The notes: generated from the sequence alone by a model not told the origin. A stretch of DNA of 64,000 bases from an uncultured Porphyromonadaceae bacterium (GCA_947175645.1 CAMWNP010000006.1:40686-104685), one strand, 5' to 3'; positions 26,920-37,309 are shown, counted from the first letter of the stretch. A program made the numbers and translations.

Positions 26920-26950
26920 CAAATGTAAATAAATCAATTTAATTATGCAA
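26920..26950 (-). promoter_or_regulatory. Promoter for the HTH regulator
   Basis: On the minus strand TTTG (26947-26950), 19 nt, TACATTTG (26920-26927) is a full consensus. A second -7-like box (TAAATTTG, 26906-26913) lies closer to the start. The -33 box is part of an ATGCAAAT octamer that recurs twice further upstream. Confidence 0.6.
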
Positions 26951-27820
26951 ATTTTTAATAGTAAATATTTAAAAAATCCATATTTACAAAACTAAATTCA
27001 ATAAATTTGCGTTCTTAAATGAATCAAAATTATGGTTGAAGAAACAGTTTAGATATTAAGTATAAATTACTGAAAAATAGCATAATATGTGCTTTATAAC
27101 TACATGTTTCGGGGCGCAATAACAGATACGAGCATTAATTTAAATCGTTAATTCAAATTTCGTATTTAATATATTGATATATAGAAATATAATTCTATAG
27201 TTAAATAAACCTTAACCATGGAATTTGCAATTATTTATCAATTTAAGGGAATTTATTTTGTGAATTTAATGATTTGCAATCGTAAGATGTGAAGTATAAC
27301 ACCCGGTTGCGGGTTAGTGATTATGCAAATCAATCTTTTTGTTTTTGAAAGAATTGGGGTAATAATAATTCATCCAGTGTGAATATGCAAATTCTTTCGA
27401 AATTCTGATTATTTAATGTACTCTTTCTTTTAGTAATCTTTCGTAATTATAACAAATATCCCCTGTAATATTGTTCACGAAATTGTAATATTTTTTTAAT
27501 CACATTTGTTTTTATTTATTTAAAGATTGTCCTGTAAACTTTCTCATCTTTTCTCAATTTATAGAATTATCTTGACGAGATCTTTTTTATTTCTCCCTTT
27601 CCGTTTGTAAACATCACAATAAAAATCCAAACGCTATTTAACATAATATTGATTATAGGAATCTTTTAGGAGTGACTCGTTCTATCCTATTTAATAATTT
27701 ATATTACTAATAATAACCATTTTAAATCTGTCCTCTTGTTCAAGTCAGATTAGTTTATTAATTTTACAAAACGAAAAAATGCCATAAGAAAAACAAAAAT
27801 AATTTTTAAATATTTTTATC
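26951..27820. other. Long AT-rich gene-free region upstream of the amylase genes
   Basis: About 870 bp hold no gene I can support. The region is very rich in A and T. ATGCAAAT occurs at 27323-27330 and 27385-27392, and also just outside at 26945-26952. No TAnnTTTG promoter stands out directly upstream of the amylase start; a stretch of T-rich boxes at 27755-27820 may hold it. It may be a regulatory region or the site of decayed genes. Confidence 0.55.
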
Positions 27821-29245
27821 ATGCGTCTACTTACATTTGCAGCCTTATCATTCTCATGCGTACTCGCATCTTCGGCTGTTGAAAAGAATCATTCAAAAAC
27901 TTCGGCTCCGGATGATGTCATCCTACATGCCTGGTCATGGTCATTTAATACCATAGCGGACAATATGAAGGATATTGCCGATGCCGGTTATGATTTTGTT
28001 CAGACCTCCCCCGCTCAAACATGTTTTGTCGGAGATAATGGTGGTATGGCTCTGTTCAGTGAACCAGGAGATTCCATCCAGGGAAAATGGTATTATTATT
28101 ACCAGCCCACAGACTGGAAAATCGGTAATTATATGCTTGGATCTCGTGATGATTTCAAAGCCATGTGTGACAGTGCCTATAAATATAATGTGAAAGTCAT
28201 TGTTGATGTTCTGCCGAATCACACTGCCATTGATCATACCGCAGTGCTTCCTTCTCTTGATAATGCAGTTGGCGGTCACGAAAATCTGTTCCATGAAAAC
28301 GGATTTCACAACATTACCAAGTGGAACGATAGATATGAGTGTACCACAGGTATGATGGGTGGTTTACCTGATGTTAATACAGAAAATCCGGATTTTCAGT
28401 ATTATTATCTTCAGTACGTAAACGACCTTATCAATCTGGGTGCACGTGGATTTCGTTATGACACGGCGAAACACATCGGTCTTCCTTCAGACCCTCTGGA
28501 TGCGAAGTCAACAAAGAACAATTTCTGGCCCATTGCAACCGGACGTGAAGGCGTAAAAGGTCTGTCATTGCTTATGCCTGACTCCATATTTATATATGGT
28601 GAAGTCCTTCAGGATAAAAATGTGAAAGAAACAGAATATGCAGAGTATATCGGACAGACAGCAAGTGCTTACGGTCACAATTTACGCGAGGCTATCAGCG
28701 CTGGAAACCTGAATGCAGCCGAGTTAAAAGCATGGAATCATCCGGTTGATCCTGAACATCTTGTGACATGGGTTGAGTCACACGACACATATTGCAATGC
28801 ACATGAATCTGCAGGTCTTACTGATGATCAGATTCGCATGGGATGGGTTTTTCTTACCGCTCGTAAAGGTGGAACTCCTCTCTTCTTCTCTCGTCCCGCA
28901 GGAAGCACACGTGAAAACTACTGGGGAAATAACAGAATCGGAGAACGTGGTAACGATGAATTCAAACACCCTGAAGTTGTGGCAGCGAATAACTTCCGCC
29001 ATGCCATGGCAGGAGAGGGAGAAAATATCGAGTATACTAATGATGGATCTGTGGCTGTTGTGAACCGCGGAGAGAAAGGGGTTGCAGTTATTAATTTCTC
29101 TGATAAACCAATCAAGTCATTCAAGGTGAATACCTATTTACCGGACGGAACTTACACAGATCATGTTCACTCCACTAAGTTTATCGTAAAAAATGGAGAA
29201 CTAAAAGGCAGCATCTCTCCCCTCTCCTCTTATATATTATATTAA
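27821..29245 (+). CDS. Secreted alpha-amylase (GH13)
   Basis: The 474-residue enzyme has a signal peptide and a GH13 barrel. The catalytic triad is visible: Asp214 (nucleophile, GFRYDTAKH), Glu261 (acid/base, IYGEVLQ) and Asp322 (VESHDTY). The first conserved region is VIVDVLPNHT near 127-135. The C-terminal 80 residues form the small beta domain with VAVVNRGEKGVAVINFS. It hydrolyses internal alpha-1,4 bonds of starch or glycogen, outside the cytoplasm. It lies 18 bp before the pullulanase gene, so the two form an operon for alpha-glucan breakdown. No SusC/SusD pair is adjacent. Confidence 0.93.
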   Translation: MRLLTFAALSFSCVLASSAVEKNHSKTSAPDDVILHAWSWSFNTIADNMKDIADAGYDFVQTSPAQTCFVGDNGGMALFSEPGDSIQGKWYYYYQPTDWKIGNYMLGSRDDFKAMCDSAYKYNVKVIVDVLPNHTAIDHTAVLPSLDNAVGGHENLFHENGFHNITKWNDRYECTTGMMGGLPDVNTENPDFQYYYLQYVNDLINLGARGFRYDTAKHIGLPSDPLDAKSTKNNFWPIATGREGVKGLSLLMPDSIFIYGEVLQDKNVKETEYAEYIGQTASAYGHNLREAISAGNLNAAELKAWNHPVDPEHLVTWVESHDTYCNAHESAGLTDDQIRMGWVFLTARKGGTPLFFSRPAGSTRENYWGNNRIGERGNDEFKHPEVVAANNFRHAMAGEGENIEYTNDGSVAVVNRGEKGVAVINFSDKPIKSFKVNTYLPDGTYTDHVHSTKFIVKNGELKGSISPLSSYILY

Positions 29246-29263
29246 TGTGTAAAACTCTATTTC

Positions 29264-31282
29264 ATGAATAAATCTATAGCAGCAATCTGTTTCACTGCCA
29301 TGGTTTCCGGTTCGTTGATGATTTCAGTCCCTTCAGTTTTTGCAAACACTGAGTCAGATGCGGTTCTTAACGCATTGCCCTCTTATAACGGTAATGATCT
29401 GGAACTATCCGTCGAAGCCGACAGAACAAATTTCAAGTTATGGTCTCCACAAGCAGAGGCCGTTAAGGTAAACATATACGACAGTAATAATTCCCCTGTA
29501 CCTTCACAGGTTATTGACATGGTCAAGGGAGAAAACGGCACATGGAATTGCTCCGTGCCCGGTCAACTGTATGGCAAATTCTACACCTTTCAAGTTAATC
29601 ATAACAACAAATGGTTAAATGAAACTCCGGGAGTCTGGGCCAAGGCTGTGGGTGTAAACGGTCATAGAGCAGCCATTATTGATTTTGATAAAACCAATCC
29701 GGTTGGTTGGGATTCTGATAAAGGACCTGAAATCAAGAATATTACTGATGCGGTAATATACGAGATGCACCATCGTGACTTTTCCATGCATCCATCAAGT
29801 GGTGTTGTCAATAAAGGAAAGTTTCTTGCGCTTACGGAGGACAACACACGTTCCGCGTTCGGTGATGCAACTGGTATTGACCACCTGAAAGAACTCGGGA
29901 TAACACATGTACATATTCTCCCATCTTATGACTATAGCAGTGTGGATGAATCAAATCTTCCGGCAAATCAGTATAATTGGGGTTATGATCCTGTTAATTA
30001 TAACGCTCCTGAAGGCTCTTACTCCACAAATCCGATGATTCCTGAGGTAAGAGTCAAAGAAATGAAACAAATGATCAAGGCTCTGCACGATGCCGGAATC
30101 GGGGTTGTAATGGATGTGGTATATAATCACACTGCAGCGAACGATGATTCTAATTTCTCACTTACCGCACCGGGATATTATTATAGATATCGTCCTGATG
30201 GAACTTACAGTGATGCATCAGGATGCGGTAATGAAACCGCGTCTGACCGTGAGCAAATGCAGAACTTCATAGTCAATTCAGTAAAATATTGGGCTGATGA
30301 ATATCATATCGACGGATTTCGATTTGACCTTATGGCTATCCATGACATGGAAACAATGAATCGTGTTGCGCGTGAATTGAAAGAGATTAATCCTTCAATT
30401 TTCGTTTATGGAGAAGGCTGGACTGCCGGTGACTCTCCCCTACCCGTTGAACGGCGAGCCCTTAAGGAGAATGTTTCCGGAATGCCCGGGGTTGCGGTTT
30501 TCAGCGATGATATCCGAGATGCAGTGAAAGGACATTACAGTAATGCTGCTGACCGTGGATTTGCAACAGGTAAGCCGGGTAATGAAGAGACAATTAAGAT
30601 CGGCATTGTTGCATCAACCGCTCACCCGCAGGTGGATTATGCAAAAGGTAATAACTCCAAATTCCCCTATGCCTTATCACCCACTCAGATTATCAACTAT
30701 GTATCATGCCACGATGACCTCACACTGACAGACAAACTGGCTAAATCGATGCCTGGAAGTACAGAGGAACAAAGACAACGTGCTGCAAAACTTGCCCAGA
30801 CCATTGTGTTTACATCGCAAGGCACACCATTTATGTTTGCCGGAGAGGAACTGTTCAGGGATAAAAAAGGAGTGCATAACTCCTATAAATCTCCTGATTC
30901 CATTAATGCTATTGATTGGAATCTCAAACATAAGAATGAAGATCTTTTCAAGTATTATCAGGAACTTATAAAACTTCGTAAGAATCATCCGGCATTCCGT
31001 ATGACATCTTCTGAAGAAGTCGCTAAGAATATCAGGTTTGACAACTCAAAGGAACCTAATCTTATTTCCTATTCGATCCTTAATAATGCCAATGGGGATG
31101 AATGGAAAGAAATAAAGATAATTTTCAATGGTTCAGATGAGACAAGGACTGTAAAAATCCCCAAAGGAAACTGGTCAATCATCGCTGAAGATGGTAAAAT
31201 TAACGCTACCGGATTAGGAGAAACAACAGGTGGAAACATTGAAATCGCTCCAGTTTCCGCATACATTGTTGCCAGAAAATAA
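29264..31282 (+). CDS. Type I pullulanase (GH13 debranching enzyme)
   Basis: The 672-residue protein has a signal peptide, a CBM48-like N-terminal domain (TNFKLWSPQAEAVKVNIYD, 56-74) and a GH13 barrel. The pullulanase signature YNWGYDP is at 237-243. Catalytic residues are Asp355 (DGFRFDLMA), Glu384 (VYGEGW) and Asp484 (SCHDDL). Pullulanases cut alpha-1,6 branches, complementing the alpha-amylase just upstream. A terminator 25 bp after the stop ends the operon. An alternative name would be isoamylase-like, but YNWGYDP favours pullulanase. Confidence 0.93.
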   Translation: MNKSIAAICFTAMVSGSLMISVPSVFANTESDAVLNALPSYNGNDLELSVEADRTNFKLWSPQAEAVKVNIYDSNNSPVPSQVIDMVKGENGTWNCSVPGQLYGKFYTFQVNHNNKWLNETPGVWAKAVGVNGHRAAIIDFDKTNPVGWDSDKGPEIKNITDAVIYEMHHRDFSMHPSSGVVNKGKFLALTEDNTRSAFGDATGIDHLKELGITHVHILPSYDYSSVDESNLPANQYNWGYDPVNYNAPEGSYSTNPMIPEVRVKEMKQMIKALHDAGIGVVMDVVYNHTAANDDSNFSLTAPGYYYRYRPDGTYSDASGCGNETASDREQMQNFIVNSVKYWADEYHIDGFRFDLMAIHDMETMNRVARELKEINPSIFVYGEGWTAGDSPLPVERRALKENVSGMPGVAVFSDDIRDAVKGHYSNAADRGFATGKPGNEETIKIGIVASTAHPQVDYAKGNNSKFPYALSPTQIINYVSCHDDLTLTDKLAKSMPGSTEEQRQRAAKLAQTIVFTSQGTPFMFAGEELFRDKKGVHNSYKSPDSINAIDWNLKHKNEDLFKYYQELIKLRKNHPAFRMTSSEEVAKNIRFDNSKEPNLISYSILNNANGDEWKEIKIIFNGSDETRTVKIPKGNWSIIAEDGKINATGLGETTGGNIEIAPVSAYIVARK

Positions 31283-31307
31283 TTGGTGATAATATATCTA
31301 CGCAGGC

Positions 31308-31340
31308 AATCGTTAAACCATCCGGTTTAGCGATTGTCTT
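31308..31340 (+). terminator. Terminator after the pullulanase gene
   Basis: CAATCGTTAAACC pairs with GGTTTAGCGATTG around a 3-nt loop (31308-31336) with one mismatch, followed by a T-rich tail. Confidence 0.75.
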
Positions 31341-31370
31341 ATTTATATATATTTTTTAATAATAATCAAT

Positions 31371-32078
31371 ATGTCAAAATTTAAAGTAATCATCGCATCC
31401 TTGGTAATTTCAATAGGACTTGTCGGGCTTGGATTGTGCATTCGCAGCGGAATTAATTCCATATCGCAGCAGTCAAGAATGGTTTCTGTCCGTGGCCTCG
31501 CAGAGCGTGAAGTAAAGGCAAATAAAGTCACATGGCCAATTGTATATAAACTTGTTGGTAATGATCTGAAAACTTTATATGATGAAATACAGAGGAGCAA
31601 CAACACCATAATTCAATATCTCACCTGTAGTGGCATCTCTGATAGTGAAATATCGGTCAATGCTCCGGAGATAATTGATTTGAGCGCAGACAGATATAAC
31701 ACAATGAAGTTGCCCTATCGTTATAATGTTACCTCAGTGATAGTTGTTGTGTCAGAAAATGTGGATATGGTTCGTAAACTCATTACAAATCAGGGAGAAC
31801 TCTTAAAAGAAGGTATAGTAATCACTGATGGAGGATATCAGTATCAGGTACAATATGACTTTACGGAACTTAATCATATCAAGCCTGAAATGATAGCCGA
31901 AGCAACAGCCAATGCTCGTGAAGCGGGCAATAGATTTGCCAAGGACTCTGAAAGTACTCTTGGAAAAATCAAAAATGCCGATCAGGGTCAGTTCACCATT
32001 TCTGACCGTGATCCCAACACCCCTTATATAAAAAGAATAAGGGTTGTGACAAGAATAGACTTTTATCTTGAGGACTAA
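31371..32078 (+). CDS. SIMPL-domain protein (DUF541)
   Basis: The 235-residue protein has one N-terminal membrane segment (about residues 7-27) and a periplasmic SIMPL/DUF541 domain (RMVSVRGLAEREVKANKVTWPI, quoted only in part, then TVTSVIVVVSENVDMV and RVVTRIDFYLED). SIMPL proteins are oligomeric periplasmic or outer-membrane associated proteins of unknown role, linked to stress and electron transport in some species. It stops 2 bp before the mutL stop on the opposite strand, so there is almost no intergenic space. Confidence 0.88.
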   Translation: MSKFKVIIASLVISIGLVGLGLCIRSGINSISQQSRMVSVRGLAEREVKANKVTWPIVYKLVGNDLKTLYDEIQRSNNTIIQYLTCSGISDSEISVNAPEIIDLSADRYNTMKLPYRYNVTSVIVVVSENVDMVRKLITNQGELLKEGIVITDGGYQYQVQYDFTELNHIKPEMIAEATANAREAGNRFAKDSESTLGKIKNADQGQFTISDRDPNTPYIKRIRVVTRIDFYLED

Positions 32079-32080
32079 CC

Positions 32081-33976
32081 TTAATCAAACAGTTTACCTA
32101 TTTCATTAAGGGGTAATATGCTTACTACGGTTGCTCCGGATGGTGTATAGGAAGGTGACGTCATCCGGAACAATTCGTTCATGATATGCTCCATTTCTGA
32201 TGATGAGAGTTGTTGCCCATAAGGAATTGCCGAAACAGATGCCAATGATAATGCCAATGACTTTAGCAATTCTTCTTCTGATACATCCCCTCCCTCAGAT
32301 ACTTCGTAGAGTATTTTTTTCAGGCTTTCAACAGGATTATTATTTTCAAGCGATGAAGGGATGCCGGTAATGTTCCATTTCCCATCATTCTGCTCAAGTT
32401 CAAATCCAATCATTTTCAGATTGTCCACTATACTGTCAAGAATGACTTCCTCTGCAGAAGTCAGTTCAAGAGGTTCGGGGAAAATGAGTTGCTGAGAGGC
32501 TAATACGCCCATGGAAAGAGTGTTGATGAAACGATTGTAAAGAATCAATAAGTGAGCCCTGTGCTGGTCAATGACCATTATTCCTGAAGATGCCGGAGTT
32601 ACGATATATTTGTTCTTCAACTGGAAAACAGCCGGTGACGGCTTTACCATTTCGGTTTCGTTGAACTGGATTTTTGACTGTGCGATGCTGATATTTTCAT
32701 CATCAATTCCTATCATTGAATTGATAGCACTGCTACGGATAACCTCAGGAGTTGGTTCAAGTCGTCTTTCAAACCCCTCATATAGTTTCTCCCAGTCACT
32801 TCCAATCTGTCCCAACGTCCTATTAATGGCACTGTTTTTAAATGCCGGATTTCCTGTCGGTTTGTTATTTTCAGCAAACGGATTGTACCCTGTGTCAACC
32901 CTAAATTCATGATCTGCCGTTGCATCAGGGTTGAAAGCGGGGATTTCCGGTGAGTCCTCTCTGTCAAAATCTATTGATGGTACGGCATTGAATTTTCCAA
33001 GAGCCTCACGTACGCCGGCCACGAGAATCTGCCATATTGCCTGCTCGTTCTCAAATTTTATTTCATTTTTCGTAGGGTGGATGTTAACATCAATAGTTGC
33101 CGGATCAACGGTGAAGTTAAGGAAATAGTTTGGCTGGACATCCGGTGCGATAAGTTTCTCGTAACAAGACATTATCGCCTTGTGGAAATATGGATGACGC
33201 ATATTTCTGCCGTTGACGAACAAATACTGCAAAGCCCCACGTTTTCTGGCATTTTCCGGAAGACCAATAAATCCGGATATTTTTACCAAAACAGTATCCA
33301 CATCAATTGGGATGAGTTGGCGTTCAACAGTCTTTCCGAATAACTGGCCTATACGCATTTTGAGTGAACCGCGAAGCAATTGGTGCATTACATTTCCGTT
33401 ATGGACCAATTCAAAATCCACACCTGGATTGACTAATGACAATCTCTCAAATTCATGCACAATATTACTGAGTTCAACAGAATCCTTTTTCAGGAATTTT
33501 CGGCGTGCAGGAACATTGAAAAAGAGGTTCTTCACCATCATATTAGATCCACGGGATGCGGTACATGGTTCCTGTGACTCAACCTTTGATCCGCTTATGC
33601 AGATTTTTGTTCCGAGCGACTCATTTTCAGGTTTGGTAATAAGTTCAACCTGAGCCACCGCACATATTGATGCAAGCGCCTCACCACGGAAACCCATTGT
33701 ATGAAGTGAAAAAAGATCATCAGCCACACTTATTTTAGATGTGGAATGACGTTCAAAGGCCAGACGGGCGTCTGTTGCTGACATGCCGCATCCGTCATCA
33801 ACCACCTGGATAAGTGTTCGGCCAGCATCCTTAATAATGATTTTTACAGATCTTCCTCCTGCATCAATAGCATTCTCAACCAGTTCTTTAACCACTGAAG
33901 CGGGGCGCTGGATGACTTCTCCGGCAGCGATCTGGTTGGCTACAGAATCCGGTAACAGTTTTATTACATCGCTCAT
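32081..33976 (-). CDS. mutL: DNA mismatch repair protein MutL, lacking the endonuclease motifs
   Basis: The 631-residue protein has a complete N-terminal GHKL ATPase: ELVENAIDAGG, VDDGCGM, TMGFRGEALASI and the RHSTSKI loop, then the transducer domain. The C-terminal dimerisation domain is present, but the DQHA(x)2E(x)4E endonuclease motif reads DQHRAHLLILYNRF, without either glutamate, and the CPHGRP-type metal site is SPSYTPSGAT. MutL here is therefore expected to act as a matchmaker without nicking activity. It is the last gene of the porin-to-mutL run, 6 bp after prfC. Confidence 0.94.
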   Translation of the reverse strand: MSDVIKLLPDSVANQIAAGEVIQRPASVVKELVENAIDAGGRSVKIIIKDAGRTLIQVVDDGCGMSATDARLAFERHSTSKISVADDLFSLHTMGFRGEALASICAVAQVELITKPENESLGTKICISGSKVESQEPCTASRGSNMMVKNLFFNVPARRKFLKKDSVELSNIVHEFERLSLVNPGVDFELVHNGNVMHQLLRGSLKMRIGQLFGKTVERQLIPIDVDTVLVKISGFIGLPENARKRGALQYLFVNGRNMRHPYFHKAIMSCYEKLIAPDVQPNYFLNFTVDPATIDVNIHPTKNEIKFENEQAIWQILVAGVREALGKFNAVPSIDFDREDSPEIPAFNPDATADHEFRVDTGYNPFAENNKPTGNPAFKNSAINRTLGQIGSDWEKLYEGFERRLEPTPEVIRSSAINSMIGIDDENISIAQSKIQFNETEMVKPSPAVFQLKNKYIVTPASSGIMVIDQHRAHLLILYNRFINTLSMGVLASQQLIFPEPLELTSAEEVILDSIVDNLKMIGFELEQNDGKWNITGIPSSLENNNPVESLKKILYEVSEGGDVSEEELLKSLALSLASVSAIPYGQQLSSSEMEHIMNELFRMTSPSYTPSGATVVSILPLNEIGKLFD

Positions 33977-33982
33977 TGACTA

Positions 33983-35563
33983 TTAAAATTCGCTTGTGAA
34001 GTGGAATTTTATTTTGGGGAAATCAGATTGTGCCATCTGAAGTACATAATTGGAATCAGCCAAAAAGACATCCCTACCCTCACGGTCAACTGCCATGAAC
34101 TGATGTTTACGCTTTTTGAAGGCTGCCAGTGCCTCTGCGTCATCGCTTTCTATCCAGCATGCCTTATATAGCGAGATAGGCTCCCAGCGGCATTGCGCGC
34201 CATACTCATGAAGAAGACGATATTGGATAACCTCAAACTGAAGTTGTCCTACCGTACCGATAATCTTGCGGCCATTAAACTGATTAACGAACAACTGTGC
34301 CACACCTTCATCCATAAGTTGCTGGATTCCTTTCTCCAACTGTTTTGACTTCATCGGGTCTGTGTTCTCTATGTATTTGAACATTTCAGGAGAGAAACTG
34401 GGTAATCCTTTGAAATGAAGTTCCTCACCTTCAGTAAGAGTATCTCCAATCTTGAAGTTTCCGGTATCAGGGATACCCACTATATCTCCGGGAAATGCCT
34501 CGTCAACAATATTCTTTTTCTGTGCCATAAAAGCGGTTGGAGCGGCAAACCTCATCATTTTTCCGGAACGTACATGCTTATAATTGGCATTACGCTCAAA
34601 TTTTCCGGAACAAACCTTTACAAATGCTATGCAACTGCGATGGTTCGGATCCATGTTAGCATGAATCTTGAATACGAATCCCGTAAATTGCTCTTCTTCG
34701 GGCTTTATTTCGCGCTCCTCAGCGTTAGTGGGACGCGGTGCAGGTGCTATTTCAACGAAACAATCCAGCAACTCCTTGACACCAAACGTGTTAAGTGCCG
34801 AGCCAAAGAATACGGGGGCAAGTTTTCCTTCAAGATAACGGTCTACCTCAAATTCCGGATATACCCCTTCTATCAATTCAAGATCCTCACGCAGTTTTGT
34901 GGCATCAGCCTCTCCTACAAGTTCATCTATGCGTGGATCTTCAATATCCGATATCTCGATTCGTTCACTGATGCGCTGCTTATTAGGAGTGAACAGGTCA
35001 AGTGAATGTTCATATATATTATAAACTCCTTTAAACTTTGCACCTATGTTGATCGGCCAACTTAGCGGACGTACATTAATCTTCAATTCCGCTTCGAGTT
35101 CATCAAGAATTTCAAAAGGATCACGTCCTTCACGGTCAAGTTTGTTTACAAATATTATTACCGGAGTATTTCTCATTCGGCAAACCTCCATCAGTTTACG
35201 GGTTTGCATCTCCACGCCTTTCGCCACATCCACAACAATAATCACTGAGTCCACCGCAGTAAGAGTCCGGTATGTGTCTTCAGCAAAATCCTGGTGACCG
35301 GGGGTATCAAGAATATTGATTTTGTAGTCTCCGTAATTGAATCCCATTACGGAAGTTGCAACGGATATACCGCGCTGCTTTTCTATTTCCATCCAGTCAG
35401 ACGTAGCGGTTTTTTTGATCTTGTTAGATTTTACCGCACCCGCTATATGGATTGCACCACCGAAGAGCAGGAGTTTCTCAGTAAGTGTGGTTTTACCGGC
35501 ATCAGGGTGAGAGATTATCGCAAATGTGCGCCGGCGACTTATTTCATCAGTTATATTAGACAC
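33983..35563 (-). CDS. prfC: Peptide chain release factor 3
   Basis: RF3 is a GTPase that recycles RF1 or RF2 from the ribosome. The 526-residue protein has a full G domain ([39 protein letters not shown]) and the RF3-type switch region [19 protein letters not shown]. The later domains contain [16 protein letters not shown], which distinguishes RF3 from EF-G. It lies 17 bp from rfbD and 6 bp from mutL. Confidence 0.96.
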   Translation of the reverse strand: MSNITDEISRRRTFAIISHPDAGKTTLTEKLLLFGGAIHIAGAVKSNKIKKTATSDWMEIEKQRGISVATSVMGFNYGDYKINILDTPGHQDFAEDTYRTLTAVDSVIIVVDVAKGVEMQTRKLMEVCRMRNTPVIIFVNKLDREGRDPFEILDELEAELKINVRPLSWPINIGAKFKGVYNIYEHSLDLFTPNKQRISERIEISDIEDPRIDELVGEADATKLREDLELIEGVYPEFEVDRYLEGKLAPVFFGSALNTFGVKELLDCFVEIAPAPRPTNAEEREIKPEEEQFTGFVFKIHANMDPNHRSCIAFVKVCSGKFERNANYKHVRSGKMMRFAAPTAFMAQKKNIVDEAFPGDIVGIPDTGNFKIGDTLTEGEELHFKGLPSFSPEMFKYIENTDPMKSKQLEKGIQQLMDEGVAQLFVNQFNGRKIIGTVGQLQFEVIQYRLLHEYGAQCRWEPISLYKACWIESDDAEALAAFKKRKHQFMAVDREGRDVFLADSNYVLQMAQSDFPKIKFHFTSEF

Positions 35564-35580
35564 AGTTTATAATTATTAAT

Positions 35581-36447
35581 TCAAAATTTTTCTTCTTTCA
35601 TTATTCGCAGACATTCAGCCAGACTCTCTTCCCAATGGGGAATTTCCACTCCGTACGTGGCCTTGATTCTACTTCGGTCAAGTACGCTGTAATATGGACG
35701 GGCTGCTCCCTGAGGGTATTCCTCAGAGGGAATGGGGGTTATCTTATAATCTCCATACCCTGACAATTTCGCTATTGACTTTGCGAAATCATACCATGAT
35801 GCTACTCCTTCATCAGTGAAGTGGTATATTCCGGGAACCCATTGATTTGAGTTCACAATCTTCAATATCGCCTTTGCCAGATCCCTTGCATAGGTCGGAG
35901 TTCCTACTTGATCGCAAACGACCTTAACCTCAGGCTGGGATTTGAAGAGTCGAAGCATAGTTTTCACAAAATTCCGTCCGTAAGGCGAATAAAGCCATGC
36001 TGTTCTGATGATTATACTTTCAGGAGCCAAAGCAATAAGCGCGGTTTCACCTTTACGCTTTGTTGTGCCATATTGAGATATTGGATTTACCTTGTCAGAT
36101 TCACGGTATGGACGGTTGGAGGTACCGTCAAAAACATAATCTGTTGAGATATGGATAACTTTAGCACCGTTGGAATCGGCAGCCATAGCAATATTTTTAA
36201 CCGCAGTAAAGTTTAGTGCTGAACATTCAAGTTTCTCATCTTCAGCCCTTTCCACATCTGTATATGCGGCACAGTTGATGATATGTGAAATGTCATGCTT
36301 TGTCAGGAAGTCCTCTATGGCCTTCTGGTCGGTGATGTCAAGTTCATCTTTGTCAGTATATATTGCGGAACCGGGCATCTCCTTATCCAGCAGGAGTTGC
36401 AATTCCCTTCCAAGTTGTCCATGAGAACCGGTAACTAATAATTTCAT
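35581..36447 (-). CDS. rfbD: dTDP-4-dehydrorhamnose reductase
   Basis: RmlD/RfbD makes dTDP-L-rhamnose from the 4-keto intermediate with NAD(P)H. The 288-residue protein has the Rossmann loop TGSHGQLGRELQ at the N-terminus and the SDR catalytic STDYVFDG plus QYGTTKRKGE (Tyr and Lys) around residue 130. rfbA, rfbB and rfbC are not adjacent, which is unusual for the pathway but common in Bacteroidales. It is within a tight minus-strand run with prfC and the anchored binding protein. Confidence 0.93.
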   Translation of the reverse strand: MKLLVTGSHGQLGRELQLLLDKEMPGSAIYTDKDELDITDQKAIEDFLTKHDISHIINCAAYTDVERAEDEKLECSALNFTAVKNIAMAADSNGAKVIHISTDYVFDGTSNRPYRESDKVNPISQYGTTKRKGETALIALAPESIIIRTAWLYSPYGRNFVKTMLRLFKSQPEVKVVCDQVGTPTYARDLAKAILKIVNSNQWVPGIYHFTDEGVASWYDFAKSIAKLSGYGDYKITPIPSEEYPQGAARPYYSVLDRSRIKATYGVEIPHWEESLAECLRIMKEEKF

Positions 36448-36475
36448 ATATTGATTTTTAGTGTGGAAAATTCAA

Positions 36476-37300
36476 TTAATTCAGGTTATATCTTTTGAGC
36501 AGTTTTTTATATTCACGCGTGGTTTTGAAATCATCCAGCCACCGGTTGATGGTGTCCCGAAGTTGCTCTGATTCCCGTGACAGAGCCCATCCCTGAAACT
36601 GATTGAAAGAAATGGGAGTGGAGATATCAAGGTCAGGATAAGTGTTTTTTAAACGTTCTGCCTGCTCGTTGTTCATGACGGATTGTTTTATCTCCCCTAA
36701 TGCCGTCAGTATCCCTAACTGTTCAATTCCGTAGCCATGATCATCAATGACATAGATAGTATCTCCTATTTCATGAGCCAGATTTCTTATACGGTCAGCA
36801 AATGGGGAACCTTCAGCAACCCATACAGAATCCCCGGCCAATGAATAATGTGATAACTCAAACGTGTGTTCCGCAGATTCATTATGTTTTCTAACCAGAA
36901 CTTGTTTGTCAAGATAAATCGGGACAGTAAATATGAATTCCTGTTTCATTCTTGAGGTGGAGGGGATATCAGAAATCACAATATCATATCGGCCTGATTT
37001 CAGTTTACCGAAAGCCGCAGACGGAACACTGAAAGCGGTAACCTGTAACGGGCGATTGTGTTTATCCGCAAGAAATCTGATTAAGTCATAATGAAACCCT
37101 GACAGGGTGTCCTCTCTTGTAGAAATTCCTAATGGTGACAGTTCTATAGCAACATTCAGAGTGTCTCCAGAAGCCCGATGATCATCAGAACTCAAAGTTG
37201 TGGTTGAACATTTCTTTATCATGAACATAAGAATCAGGACTACGAGTAATCCTACCACATACACCGGAATTGACCCTTTTTTCAGTTGCAGTTGTTTCAT
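36476..37300 (-). CDS. Membrane-anchored solute-binding protein (PBP-II fold)
   Basis: The 274-residue protein starts with a basic stretch and one hydrophobic helix (residues about 12-28), so it is anchored in the inner membrane with its domain in the periplasm. The remainder is a type II periplasmic binding fold (LNVAIELSPLGIS; GFHYDLIRFLADKHNRPL; KSGRYDIVISDIPSTSRM), similar to amino-acid-binding proteins and to the N-terminal part of MltF. No ABC permease or lytic transglycosylase domain is present. It is 9 bp downstream of a putative porin, a pairing that suggests the two act together, perhaps as a sensor or uptake pair. Confidence 0.85.
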   Translation of the reverse strand: MKQLQLKKGSIPVYVVGLLVVLILMFMIKKCSTTTLSSDDHRASGDTLNVAIELSPLGISTREDTLSGFHYDLIRFLADKHNRPLQVTAFSVPSAAFGKLKSGRYDIVISDIPSTSRMKQEFIFTVPIYLDKQVLVRKHNESAEHTFELSHYSLAGDSVWVAEGSPFADRIRNLAHEIGDTIYVIDDHGYGIEQLGILTALGEIKQSVMNNEQAERLKNTYPDLDISTPISFNQFQGWALSRESEQLRDTINRWLDDFKTTREYKKLLKRYNLN

Positions 37301-37309
37301 CAGAGATTA

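Noticed and set aside
27218-27292. A 24-codon plus-strand ORF in the AT-rich region
   Set aside because: It is short, without clear start signals, and in very AT-rich DNA such ORFs arise easily.
33213-33653. 146-codon ORF opposite mutL
   Set aside because: It is an antisense shadow of conserved MutL coding sequence with no start signals.
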